A stretch of DNA of 64,000 nucleotides. Origin: Muscardinus avellanarius (taxonomy: Eukaryota; Chordata; Mammalia; Rodentia; Gliridae). Of this stretch, positions 1 through 12,700 are shown piece by piece (position 1 is the stretch's first letter; each line of letters starts with the position of its first letter). The notes under the pieces are model-generated. The model ran no database searches, was not told where the DNA came from, and worked only from the letters and a program-made list of their open reading frames with translations. The DNA is taken from NCBI GenBank assembly GCA_963383645.1, contig OY726565.1, positions 29,102,966 to 29,166,965 of the forward strand, given 5' to 3'. Made by a program: the position numbers and the translations under genes.

Positions 1-110
1 TACCAAAAAAAAAAAAAAAAAAAAAAAAGCCTCAATTTTGGGGCTATGTGCGTTCAGTGGCTGAGCACACACAAAGGTCTGGGTTTAATTTGTAGCACCA
101 CAAAACACCC
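1..110 (+). mobile_element. SINE tail and ID element
   Basis: An A tract (4-28) is the tail of a SINE that starts before the window. At about 38-105 a decayed ID element follows (ggctatgtgcgttcagtggc, gtctgggtttaatttgtagc). Confidence 0.5.
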
Positions 111-241
111 AACTTAGTGTGGGTTATTTTCCATATTTTTATTTGATTATCACTGTTAAAGATGATCTCTTTAATGTAGGTTCATTATGTTCTTGCAGAT
201 GCTGTATGTACTTACAGCATTACAATAGAAACACACAGATA

Positions 242-413
242 GCTGGCCGTGGTGGTGCACGCTTGTAATCAATCCCCGGGCTTGGGAGGCGGAGACAGGA
301 GGACTGCGCAGGTTCGAAGCCAGCCGTGCTGGCTTACGAGACTCTGTTTCCAAATAAAAATATATAAAAAATAGGTCTGGGAGTGTAGCCCAGTACCACC
401 GGGGGGGGGGGGG
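242..413 (+). mobile_element. B1-dID SINE with a poly(G) end
   Basis: A dimer of B1 (gtggtggtgcacgcttgtaa) and ID (tctgggagtgtagcccagta), flanked by a 15-bp duplication agaaacacacagata (227-241, 414-428). It ends in 13 G instead of an A tract. The usual gcttccaggaacc stretch is missing. Confidence 0.85.
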
Positions 414-517
414 AGAAACACACAGATAAAACCAGTGGGTCCAGCTGTTCTGTTTATGAATGGTATGGAGGAGAGATGAGAGGGAAAGCATAGGCCTCAG
501 TTATTTATTTACTTATT

Positions 518-710
518 TTTGTCTTTCTGGGGATTGAACTCAGAAGCAAAAAAAAAAAAAAAAAAATTTGAGCTACAACTCTAGCTCTTGTTAAATTTTT
601 GTTTGGAAACTGAGTCTTGCTAGTTTGCTGAGACTGTACTTGAACCAGTGATCCTTCTGTCTCAGCCTCCCAAGTACTGGGATTACAAGCATGTGCTACC
701 ATGCCTGACA
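518..710 (-). mobile_element. B1-dID SINE
   Basis: Reverse SINE with a 20-base A tract (548-566) inserted in its ID part. Confidence 0.75.
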
Positions 711-805
711 CATTTTATCTTTCAGATATGACTACTTGAAATGAACAATTACACATGTGGATCACAATTTATTTCTTTGGACAGTGGTTATCATAGAGGA
801 CCAAC

Positions 806-1008
806 TCTCCCCCACCATAGTACTGGAGATTGAATCCAGAGGCACTCTACCTCTGACCTACACCCTCAGCCCTATTTTATTTTTATTTTGGATCAGGGTC
901 TTGCTAGGTTGACGAGAATCTCAGTACTTGGTGAGGCTATCCTGAAATCCACCTTTCTTAGCCTCGTAAGTATTGGGATTCCAGGAATGCACCCCAGGCC
1001 TGGTGGGG
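806..1008 (-). mobile_element. B1-dID SINE, old
   Basis: Reverse SINE (catagtactggagattgaat to caccccaggcctgg), diverged. Confidence 0.7.
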
Positions 1009-1296
1009 ATCAACATGTTTCTAAGCTACTTTTATATCACACTGTGGTGGTGCTGGATGGATACATGTTGTTAAATGGGGTGCAGTGAGTATAGGAGATA
1101 ATTGATCCCTAACTTAAGATGTTTGAGGAGGAGGCATTTGTATTTTCTTGGAGATGGGGAGTATTGGTTGACCATGTGACTTTTCTGGCCCTCCTGTCAT
1201 AGGCTGGCAGAGAGGACAAGAGTAGACATATTAAGAGGGCCTTGGGCCTCAGTTGGAGCTAGAGGTCTGCTCTATATTGTTGATGCAAGGACCCCC

Positions 1297-1487
1297 CTTT
1301 TTGTGGTACTGGGGAATGAACTCAGAGGCATTCTACCTTTGAGCTATACCCCCAGCCTGGTTTTTTTTCTTTCTTATTTGGAAACAGGGTCTCACTAGGT
1401 TGATGAGAGTCTCACTACTTGCTGAGGCTGTCCTTGAACCTGTGGTCCTCCTTTCTCAGACTTACAGGTACTGGGATCAAGGGCCTT
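1297..1487 (-). mobile_element. B1-dID SINE, old
   Basis: Reverse SINE starting ttttgtggtactggggaatg. Its B1 end has decayed. Confidence 0.75.
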
Positions 1488-1863
1488 TTTGATCTTAGTC
1501 TTATGTTAATTGAATGGTGGACTGTCTTGTTACGAAACTCTGATCTACTTCTTTGGCCAGTGAAGTTGTAGAAAAAAAAAATTCTATGGACTAGAAAGGA
1601 GCAAAATTTTTACTCTGGTGGAATGCTTTATACCAAATATAATTAATTATAAAATATTCAAAATTAACTATATAAAGATGGCCTAAGTAATGATATCTAA
1701 CTTTGTGTAAAACAAATGGATTTTCATTTATGTTAACACCTTTTTGGATCTTAATGAATCTAGTTTAAGTAATACTAATCATCAGTTCTTTCAGAACAAT
1801 TCTTTTGTTCAGTTGAAGATGGTAGTAAAATAGATTGTTTAAAAGATTGCTTTTCTTTTCTAG

Positions 1864-1948
1864 TATTACCAAAATTTGAAGTCACTTTGCAGACACCATT
1901 ATATTGTTCTTTGAATTCCAAGAATTTAAATGGTACTGTCACAGCAAA
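1864..1948 (+). CDS. CD109: CD109 exon 7
   Basis: This exon starts the third macroglobulin-like (MG3) domain with the residues [11 protein letters not shown], typical of the family's MG2-MG3 junction. Acceptor is ttttcttttctag and donor is gtaagt at 1949. The first two bases complete a Val codon begun in the previous exon, which is outside the window. The last two bases (aa) join the g of exon 8 to give Lys. One Cys and one sequon (NGT) are visible. Confidence 0.93.
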
Positions 1949-3253
1949 GTAAGTATCACTTTTCTCTTGATATGACTAAACCATTAGAAAACTTTTGACA
2001 AAAAGCTCATTATATACTCCAGAATCTAAGCATAATATTTTGCTTATTAAAATGCCCTTGTAAGCAGTCAACAGCCAGCTATCTATAATCAGTAATCAAG
2101 CATGGGACAGATTTCTGCAGGTCTTTGCACTTATGTCTTTGTTTCTAGGCTGATCCAGTTCTAAGATATTTCCCATGAACTAGTGTCTAAAACTATCTAA
2201 GGGATTTATATTATAGATTGCCAGATTAAAAAACAATTTTTTTTTCTTTTTTCTCCATTCAGATGACATGGAGTTGAGGTAATTTCCTCTCCTTAAATCC
2301 TTTCTTTTTTTTCTCACTGGTAGAGGAGGTTGGGGGAGCAGGTTGGTTGTCTTACTGCAATCAGCAGTTGAGCGACTACTGCACTCATTTCAGCAGGAGG
2401 CACAGAGACTGTCACCCCACCTGTCATCACATCTGTCATGACTTGGACCCCGTGGCCTGTGCAGCACAGCGTTTTGGATTGCTAAGGCTGGAACTCAGAG
2501 TTGAGTTCAACTCTCTTGGGACTCAGAGTTCCAGACTCCTGCTTCTCAAAAGTGCAGGCAAGATGGCCCTCAAGTAGTTTGAAGATTGGTCTCTTGTAGC
2601 TTTTATGTTTAATGTGTCAATATCTGCATTTGGCTTCTGAATCTTATTTTTAAGAGTTATTAACACCAGATTCACTTCATTCCTGTCTGGATGCTGTTTC
2701 CCTCCCCTGGTGAGGGTCCCTGGCAGGGGCCAGAACTGGCCACAGATTAGTCTGCACACCGAAATGTTTTGAGGACTCCTGTCTTTGCCTGTTTGGCAAA
2801 AAGTCACATGAAGCATGCATGACACAAGGGCAATAGCATTTCTATGATTTGCACCAAATAAGTGCGTGCTTGTGTTCAACCAAGAGACAACTTCCAATAT
2901 GATTTGGAGACTGTGGATGGAATTTATGGTTTAGAAAACACATGAATGCCTGAATTGTACTGTACTTGATCTTAGCCAAAGGTTAAGCATTCTGTTTGTG
3001 TTTTATTTTGAATTCTTTGACTAGTGCTTATAAAACTTGGTACAAATCTGTGCAAACCATTGTACTCAGCGAGTGCAAATCGGCACAAACATTGTGTGTG
3101 GGTCCATACAGTCGGTGCCCACGTAAATTGGATGGAGGATGGATACATTCTTTGTTTCCAATTCTGTTTTCCAGAGGTGTGCCAAGGGCTTAATACAGAC
3201 CGTTAAAACAGTGGCCCTCCCTCCACCCCCCATCCCTTTCTTTTCTTTCTTTC

Positions 3254-3313
<60 letters not shown>

Positions 3314-4031
3314 TTGTATTGTGGTACTGTGGAGTGAACCCAGGAACATTCTATTTCTTAGCTATACCCCAACCCTTTGATTTTGAAACAGGGTCTCACT
3401 AGGTTTCTGAGAGTCTCACTACTTGCTGAGGTGGTCTTGGAACCCGTGATCCTCCTGTCTCAGACTTCCAAGTATTGGGATTACAATTTTGCATGCAACT
3501 TTAGGGGGCCATGGATCCTCTGGACCCTCACCACTGGCACCCCCCCAGCTCTATAGGAGCCCCTGTGGTCCCTCATGGATCTCATTGGTTGAGTCTCTTT
3601 GAGATGCTCACGGTTGAGGAGAGGACAGTGTGATGGGCTCCTAGAATTCCCTTAGTTCTCCCCACATTGTGATCTCATCATGTTCCTTAGTATGTGTACA
3701 AGGTTTTACCAGAGAAGCAGAAGCAGTAGGAGGTCCATATTAAGAACATTATTGCAAGGAGTTGGTTTATATGATTGTGGAGCGGGCTAGGCACGTCCAC
3801 AATCCGTGGGGCAGGCTGTCAGGAACGGCAGAGGAGGCTGAGGTCCTCAGGCCCAGGCCTGAGCTGCTTCCACAGGCAGAACTGAGAACAGTCCCAGCAT
3901 AAGGTCTGTAAACTGGTGAGTCAGGCCCACCCACATTGTCTAGGATAACCTGCTTTTCTTTCCTTCCTTCTTTCCTTCCTTCCTTCCTTCCTTCCTTCCT
4001 TCCTTCCTTCCTTCCTTTCTTTTTCTTTTTT

Positions 4032-4110
<79 letters not shown>

Positions 4111-4167
4111 GGTGGTACTGGGAATTGAACCCAGACACAGTCTACTTCCCAGCTGTACCCCAGCCAT

Positions 4168-4202
<35 letters not shown>

Positions 4203-5436
4203 TTATTTATTTATATATTTATTTATTTATGGTACTGGGGATGGAACCTGGGACATTCTACCTTCAAGCTACACCTCCAACCCTATTTTTCATTCCTTAT
4301 TTTGAAACAGGGTCTCACTGAGTTGCAAAGAGCCTCACTAAGTAGTAGCTGAGGCTGTCCTCAAACCGTGATCCTCCTGTCTCATCCTCCCAAATGCTGG
4401 GATTACAAGCATGCACCACCATGCCTGGCTTCTTATTTATTTTTTAAAACAGGATTCCTCTGGGTTGATGAGAGCCTCACTAAATTGCTGAGGCTGGCCT
4501 TGAACCTGTGAACCTTCAAGTACTGGGATCATAGCCCTGTGCCAGCACACACAGTTGATAAATTTCCTTAACTTATGGTCAACTGATCATAAACTCAAAC
4601 CACATCTATAAAATACTTTCACCTTGAGCCGGGCGTGGTGGTGCACGCTTGTAATCCCAGCATTCAGAAGGCTGAGGCTGGAGAATCGCGGTTCGTTGAC
4701 AGCCTGAGTTATGTAGTGAGGCCCTCCCCAACTTAGTGAGACCCTGTTTCAAGATAAAAAATAAAAAATAGGGTAGGGGGTGTAGCTTGGAGGTTGAATG
4801 GCCCTGGGTTCCATCACCAGATCTGCAAAAACAAAAACAAAAACCCCCAAAACAAAACAAAACAAAAACCCAAAAAACAAAACCTTCACTTTGATACCTA
4901 GCAGACTGTTTGGTTTAGTGATTGGAAACTAGTCTGATGACACTGTCACACTCAGCAGATCATCGGTGTGCGTGGTGTAGCTGCTGTGGACCAGGAGCCT
5001 CTCTGCTTCCATTCAGAGCTCTCTGATCTGCCTGGTTCTGATGGCAGGCCATTCTGTCCTTTCTATTAAAACCTGTTTATTTCAGGCCTCAGATGCCTGG
5101 AGATGATGCCCGTGGGGGTGTCAGAGAGGGGTCGTTCTAGTCCAGGGAGGCTCAATCTTTTGTGTGACTTTGGAGAGATTGTCACCAGAGGCTTGTGAAT
5201 CCATTATGAACATTCCCACTACACGTAGCTCTCATGAGATCTGGACTTTCTAGTGAATTTCAGGAGAGTTTTCTCTTGCTTTTAGGATGGAGGATCAGGC
5301 TGAGAATATAATATAATGTCATAATATAACATGATATATGATATAATGTACAACACTGCAGTGAACTAAAATATTTTGACTAGCAAGGTCTTTTTTTATT
5401 AGTTTACAGAGATTAGTGTAGACTTACTCTATAAAT

Positions 5437-5493
<57 letters not shown>

Positions 5494-6656
5494 TACTGGG
5501 GTTTCTGGAAGCCCTTCTACCTCAGGGCTACATTCCCAGACCTATTTTATATTTTTTTATTTGGAAACAGGGTCTCTTAAGCCAGTGAGGCTGGCTTCGA
5601 ACCTGCGCGATCCTCCTGTCTCTGCCTCCCAATCGCTGGGATTACAAGTGTGTGCCACCATGCCCGGCTATAAATATGTGTTTTAAAAAAGGTGGACATG
5701 GTTATGATCATCACTGTCCTCATCCTCCCCATCGGTCACCATGATAGCAGCATCTCTTTCCCTCTGAGGCAAAGGGCTCCACTGGGGCCTCGTGCACCCT
5801 GCACAGTGGCTCCTGCCCGAGGCTGGACTTTTCCATGTGGTATCTTTAACCTTCTGTTCTTTAATGGCACCTTCACTCTTATTTTTTTATTATTTTTATT
5901 TTCTGTGGTGCTGGGGCTTACACCCAGAGGCATTCTACCTCTGAGGTATACCCCAACTTTATTTTATTTTTTAATTTTGAAATAGGGTCTCATTAAGTTG
6001 CTGTGGGTTTTGCAAAGTTGCTGAGGCTGGCCTCTGCCTTCAAGGACTGGGTTTTATAGGCATTCATCGCCTGGTGCATCTTTATTTTTAATCATTTTTA
6101 GCTTAAAAAGAAACAAAGCCTTCCTGACCTCCGTGTCTTCTTCTGGCTGCCACCCCGTGTCCCTCCTCTTCTCCAGGGCAGGTTACAGCTGTGTCTCACG
6201 TTCTCAGATTCCACTCGTTTTTCAGTCACCTACAGCCAGTCTCGCCCTCACCACTCCATTGAAGCTGCTTTTATCCGGGTCACAAAGACCTCCTTCCTGT
6301 GCAGTCTTGTAGGCACAGTTTTATATTTTTACTTTTTTTTTTCTTTTGCAGCATTCAACATTGTTATCCATTTCTTTTCTGGTTTTTCTCCTTTGCCTTT
6401 GGCTTCTCCTTTGAATCTCTTTGCAGACTACTCTCTTCTGTCCACTCTTGAAAAGTTCTTTTTCTTTGGAGCTCCATCTCTGACTCTCTTTTTACCCTTT
6501 TATTCTGAACTTCCCTTCCCAAGAGTCAGGATTCTGCGGCTGCTCATAATTTGATGACCCCTAAGCCCATATCTCCATCCTTGATTTTTACCTGGAGGTT
6601 CAGACCCTCAAATCTTGGTATGCACTAGACATCTTGCTCTGAGTATCCTACAGGTG

Positions 6657-6707
<51 letters not shown>

Positions 6708-9700
6708 ACTCGGGATTGTACCCAGGGGCATTCTGCCTCTGAGCTACACCCCCAGTCCATTTAATTTTTTATTTTGAAAAAGTCTCACTGGGTTATAAAG
6801 GTTCACTGCGTTGCTGAAGCTACCTTTCTTTTTCTTTTCTTTTTTTTCTTTTTTCTTTTGTGGTACTGGGGTTCCTGGAAGCCCTTCTACCTCCGGGCTA
6901 CACTCCCAGACCTATTTTTACATTTTTATTTGGAAACAGGGTCTCCTAAGCCAGCGCGCGCGGCTGGCTTCGAACCTGCGCGATCCTCCTGTCTCTCCCT
7001 CCCAAGCGCGGGGATTACAAGCGTGCGCCACCACGCTTGGCCTGAAGCCACCTTTCTACCTGTGATCCTCCTGTCTCAGCTTTCCAAGTACTGGTGGCGC
7101 AGGTGTGTGCCACAACACAGGGCCTCACAGCTGCTTTAAGCTAAACTTATCTCCTTGCCAGAACCTGGTGCTTCCTTTGTGCCCATCCTTTGGAGAAGCA
7201 CACCAGCACCTGTTCAGACGCCCAGGCTGGCTGTGGTCTCTGTATTTCCTCAGTCCCTGGGTCCATCACCAGCCAGCGCCTTTGACTCTCTGCGGTCTCC
7301 ACAGCTCTCCTCCATTGCCACTTCCTTAGTTTAGGCCAACATCTCTCTCCTCTGTTTTTTTTTTTTCTTTTTTCTTTTTTTTTTATTGGTGCACTGTATT
7401 CATACATCATAGTAGGATACATACTTTTGTAGACATACATGCACACTTTTCCCAGTCAGCCCCCACCCAATCCCCACCCCATTCTCTCCCCATCCCTCCC
7501 TCCCATGCTTGGCTTAGTAGTTGACATCTAGTATTATGGCAATTTATCTAAAATTAAAAATGATAATCTCACATAACAGTTTCATTTGTCTGATACCAAG
7601 CTTTTGATGACTTAAAGATAACATTTCAATATTTCTTTTTGCTTTCTTTCTTACCAGAGAATATTTTTTCCTATTTTTTTGGTGAAACTATCATATATTT
7701 GTATATTTATTTTTCAGAAAAAAATCTATCCTAATATGGAATATGGACTCTAGGTACCCAAAACGATCTCGAAAAAGAACAAAGCTAGAAGATATATATT
7801 TTCTGATTTCAAACCATATAAAGCTACAATAATTGAAACAGTGTAGTACTATTCTAAAGGCAGATATATAAACCATTGGAGTTAAATAAAAGCCTAGACC
7901 TAAATTCTTCCCTATATTGTCAAGTTATTTTTAACAAGGTTTCCACGAACATTTGGTGGTGGAAATGATAATCTTTTAACTAAATATTGTTAAAAAAATA
8001 GTTACATGGAAAAGAATAAAATTGGACCCTTACCTAATCCCATATACAAATATTAACTCAAAATAGATAATAGACCTAAATATAAATGTTAAGACTATAA
8101 ACTTTTAGGAGAAAATCTGGGTCATAAAACCTCACAACATTGAAATTGGCAGTGATTTCTTGGTTATGATTTCAATGGCACAGGCAACAGAGGAGTATAC
8201 AGACTCCCTAAAAAATAAAAAAATAAAAATGTATATCCAAAGACAATGTAAACAGAGTTAACAGTTACTAATAGAATGGGATAAAATATTTCCAATTGCT
8301 ATATCTGAAGGTATATTAATATTCCAACTAGAAATCCTAAAAATTAACAACAATAAAGGCAAACAATACCCTTTAGAGATAGGTAAAAGACTAACATAAA
8401 TAATGAATCTCCACAGATAACCAATCTTAATTGTTGGATGGAAACTCTTGTTTCTCTGGTTCTGGTGTGTGTTACCTATTTCTTCTTTGTAGTTAATTTC
8501 TTTGAGTACCTTCTCTAGTGCTGGTTTTGAAGACATAAATTCCTTCAGTTTCTTTTTGTCATGGAAGCTTCTTATTTTTCCATCTAATTTGATAGAAAGT
8601 TTTGCTGGGTAGGAAATTTTTGGCTGGAAGTTGTTTTCTTTCAGAGTTTGGAATATGTTACTCCAAGCCCTTCTGGCTCTCATGACTTGGTTTGGGAAGT
8701 CTGGAGTGATTCTAATTGGTTTGCCTCTGAATGTCACTTGGCCATTTGTTTTTGTTGCCTTTAAGATTCTCTGCTTGGCTTCCACATTGGTCATTTTGAC
8801 AATTATGTGGCGTGGGGATCCTCTTCTCCGATCCTGTCTAAAGGGAGTTCTATAAGTTTCCTGGACCTTTGTATCAACCTCTTGCTCTATGTTTGGAAAA
8901 TTTTCTGCTATTACTTCTTTGAAGAGATTGTTGATCCCTTTGGTTTCACTTTCTTTTCCCTCCTCTATTCCAATTATTCTTAGGTTAGCTCTCTTAAAAT
9001 GGGCCCATATTTCTTCAATATCAGATTCCTGTTGTCGGATATTTTTTTCTAGATTAGAAACTATGAGTTCATTTTTGGATTGCTCATCTTCTAAGAGCGA
9101 GATTCTGTTCTCCATGTGTTCTAATAGGTTGTTTGTGCTTTGAATTGAGGCCTTTACTTCATTAATTGCATCCTTTATCTCTTTTTGGCTCTCTCTGAGT
9201 TCTTTTCGAAGCACCTCTATTATTTCTACAGTTATTTTCCTGATTTGATCTTCTAGAAATCTCTGATTTTCTGTTTTATCGGGTTCTGATGTTGTGGGGT
9301 TGTGGGCATTAATTGCTCCAGTATTATTCCTCTTTCCCATGATTTCGGAAGTTTGTGCCTTCTCTGGGTTCTTCCCTTGGGTCACTATGACTTCCCTTAA
9401 GGTGTTCTGGATCTCGAGTCAGTAGTATCTTGGACCCCACTACTCTTTTACTGGGTTTTATTACAGAGTCTCCGACCCAGAGAGTCGATAGAGGCTGCTT
9501 TAGACTATGAGGGGTGCCAGGTTGCACGTTCTCCTATGGTGTGATATCTCTGCCACCGCCCCTCCCCCACTGGGTCAAGTCCCATGGAGTACAGTACTGG
9601 GATTTCTCCTCTGTGGCCCGCAATTTGACTCACTGTTCTTGAGTACGCAGATGTAGCTGTACTGGCCTCGCTGAATTCGCTGCTGCTGCCGCCGCCGGTG

Positions 9701-12700
9701 GCAATATGGCGCCGCTGCTACGCCCTCGGCTATGGGGCTGGCGTTTTTCTTCTTGATTTTGATTTCTACTCTGAATTCCTGCAGCGTGTGCTGAGCTCGG
9801 CACTGGGAGCTTTAGATGCTCTCTGCGCGGAGAAATCCCGCCTGGCTGTTCCGCAGTGGCTCACCTCGGCTTGCTGTAGCCGTCCCGTGAATTCGCCGGT
9901 GCCTCCGGCAGTATGGCGCTGCTGCCGCGTCTGCCGCATCCTCGGGCGCGAGGCCGGTTATCTCCTCTGTGGCTCTGTTCTCAGACCGCTTTCTCTCTGG
10001 AGCCTGGTGATTTTTTGTTTCACTGGTGATGGTGTTTTCTGGCTATGAAAGGCGCTGATTTTGTGGTAATGGAGATTTGTTTTTAGCGGGGCTCTTAAGC
10101 CCCGCTTTTCTCCTCTCCTCTGTTAATGTTGTAGTTTTCTTTTAAATGTTTCTGTCACGAGTTTTATTCCTTTCAATCTTTATACTACATTGCTTTTTTT
10201 TTTTTTTTTTTTTTTTACTAAAAAGCAAGTCTAGTTTTAATTACTTGTTTGCATGAAAATTTTCAGAACTCTGCCTTGAGGGCAGAGTTAAAATTTAGTC
10301 TATCTTGTAGAATTCTTTTTGAGTTTCATGTCTTTTGAAATATTTCACCCAGCTCCTTGCCTACTTTCCCAAACTCTACCCCCTAGTTTTCCTGTGCCAC
10401 CCCAAATTATATTTGTGCTTTCAAGAATGCAAAACACTGTTTTTGACCAATTTTGTGTGTAGCATTTGGGATTGAATCCAGGGGCATTTTACCTCTGAGC
10501 TATACTCTCAGCCCTATTTTATTTTTTATTTTGAAACAGGATCTCATTAAATTGCTGAGGGCCTTGCTAAGTTATTGAGGCTGGTTTTGAACCTGCAGTA
10601 CTCATATCTCAGTACTGAGATTACTGGTGTGCACCACCATGCCTGGCTGTTTTTGATCTTTACTTGGCCAGTTTCAAGGTGCTACCTGCCCCAGTCCTCT
10701 ATGGTCATGCCTTGCACCGCATGGTCTCACAGTGTTGCTGTTTGCTAGCACGTAGACATCCAGTAGGCAGTCGTTGAAAGACCAAATGGCTGAACAACAC
10801 TACTTCTAAGTTCTCAGTTCCAACTTATATGTAGCACGGCGAAAGTCCTCATGCCAGATCAAAAGGCTGTGATTTGGAAGGAACCAAATTGAGTTGTATG
10901 GGCAATATGTTTTGTCTTATTACCAAATGAGGGAGTAGGGCCTGGAATCAAGTTGTTCCTTGGTTGTATTTTAAAAGATGCATTCTGTTGACTTACTATG
11001 AATGTGGTTGATAATAAGGTATAGAGATGATGTTGTAAATATTTATTTTGTAATAGCTATCATAGTCCTTTGTATGGGTAGATGATGAACAATTTAGGTT
11101 ACTCTTGCTGGGAGCCAGCTGTTCTAGCAAAGCTATAATTAATATGTGAATGATTGCTAGAAACTTCTCAGAGAAGACTAACAAGTTTCATTCAGTTTTG
11201 AAATGTTTAACTGAGGTGAATAAAAATAATGATATACCTTTGTTTATTAGTTTTGATGTAAATATCTGCTTATTATTCCCACTCCAATAAAAATAAATAA
11301 AAGAGCCGAAGCAGTGGTGCATGCCTGTAATCCTAGTACTTGGGAGGCTGACATAAGGGGGGTCACAGGTTCAAGGCCAGCCTCAACAACTCAGAGAGAC
11401 CCTATTTTAAAACAAAATATACACCAGGTGTGGTGGTGCCTGCTTGTAACCCTAGTACTTGGCAGGCTGATACTGGTTCAAAGGATCACAGGTTCAAAGA
11501 CAGCCTCAGCAATTTAGTGAGGCTCTCAGCAACTCTAGTGAGATCTGGTTTCCAAATAAGAAATAACAGCCGGGCGTGGTGGTGCACACTTGTAATCCCA
11601 GCATTTGGGAGGCTGAGACTGGAGGAGCGCGGTTCGCGGACAGCCTCAGCTACTACTTAGTGAGGTCCTCTGCAACTTAGTGAGACCCTGTTTCAAAATA
11701 AAGAATTAAAAAATAGGGCAGGGGGTGTAGCTTGGAGGTTGAATACCCCGGGTTTCATCCCCAGACCCGCAAAAAAAAAAAAAAAAAAAAAAAGCATTTG
11801 TTTGAGGGTGTAGCTCAGACATAGAATATCTGTGGCTTCAATTCCTATTACCACACACACACACACACACACACACTCTCTCTCTCTCTCTCTCTCTCAA
11901 AGCTGGGCATGGTGGCACCCACTTATAATTCCAATACTTGCAAGGCTGAGACAGGGGGATCACAGGTTCATGACCAGCCTCAGGTACTTAGTAAGGCCCT
12001 TCCCAACTTAGTGAGACCCTGTTTCAAAATTAAAGAATAAAAAAATAGGGCTGAGGGTGTAGTTTGGAGGTAGAATGCCCCTGGGTTCCATCCCTAGTAC
12101 CACAACAAACAAACAAACAAACAAAACAAAAAACAACCCCCCCCCAAAACAAAACCAAAAAAACAAATCCCCAAATAAAAAAGATCTGAAGAGGATATAT
12201 CTTGGAGGTAGAACTCTCCTGGGTTCAATCCCCAGTACTAAGTAAGTAAGTAACTACAGCGAATTCTAGAAGATTGTGAAGAAGAAAATATAGCATATAT
12301 CTAGTTTTCGTCTATAACACTCGGGAAATATAGAATTTTGAAAATATTAAAGTGAGGGTTATTAAAATATATTTTATTAAGAAATTTATGTCCTAGAAAT
12401 TACATGGAAGAAGGTGGTGGGGAGGAACATGAATTACAGTGTTCGTTCTTTTAAGTATTGCTTTATAAATCTTTTGTGCTACAGCTGTTTTCAGGAAAAA
12501 TAATTCCTTGTTAATGATAGTACCCCAGAATATCTTTGATTTGCTTTTTCAGATGTCAAATTATTATTTTTTGAGTAGTTTATTCCAAATGCTTACAGAT
12601 CCTATTTAGGAGTGTAATTGTGAGCATCTCTGTTTTACAATGATTTAACCAGCTTGGTGATTGGAAAGCTAAATATGCTTTATATTTAAGTAAAATTTAA

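Larger units (their letters stand above)
7357..10112 (-). mobile_element. HAL1-like non-autonomous L1, copy 1 (intron 7)
   Basis: Read on the minus strand the element runs: GC/CpG-rich L1 5'UTR (10112 to about 9390), L1 ORF1 (about 9385-8445), an ancient L1 ORF2 3' segment in opposite orientation (about 8440-7730), L1 3'UTR (about 7560-7385) and a poly(A)-derived tail. No ORF2 of the young L1 is present. It is flanked by a 12-bp direct repeat (ctctcctctgtt, 7345-7356 and 10113-10124), so it inserted as one unit by target-primed reverse transcription. The 5' end is about 15 bases shorter than copy 2 at 51820. Confidence 0.88.

Noticed and set aside
3767..4167. Long Lys/Glu/Arg-rich and Ser/Phe-rich open frames
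   Set aside because: They are translations of (CTTT)n and (CTTC)n microsatellites.
8631..9143. Plus-strand open frames over the L1
   Set aside because: Shadows of the minus-strand ORF1; the same happens at 53131-53582.
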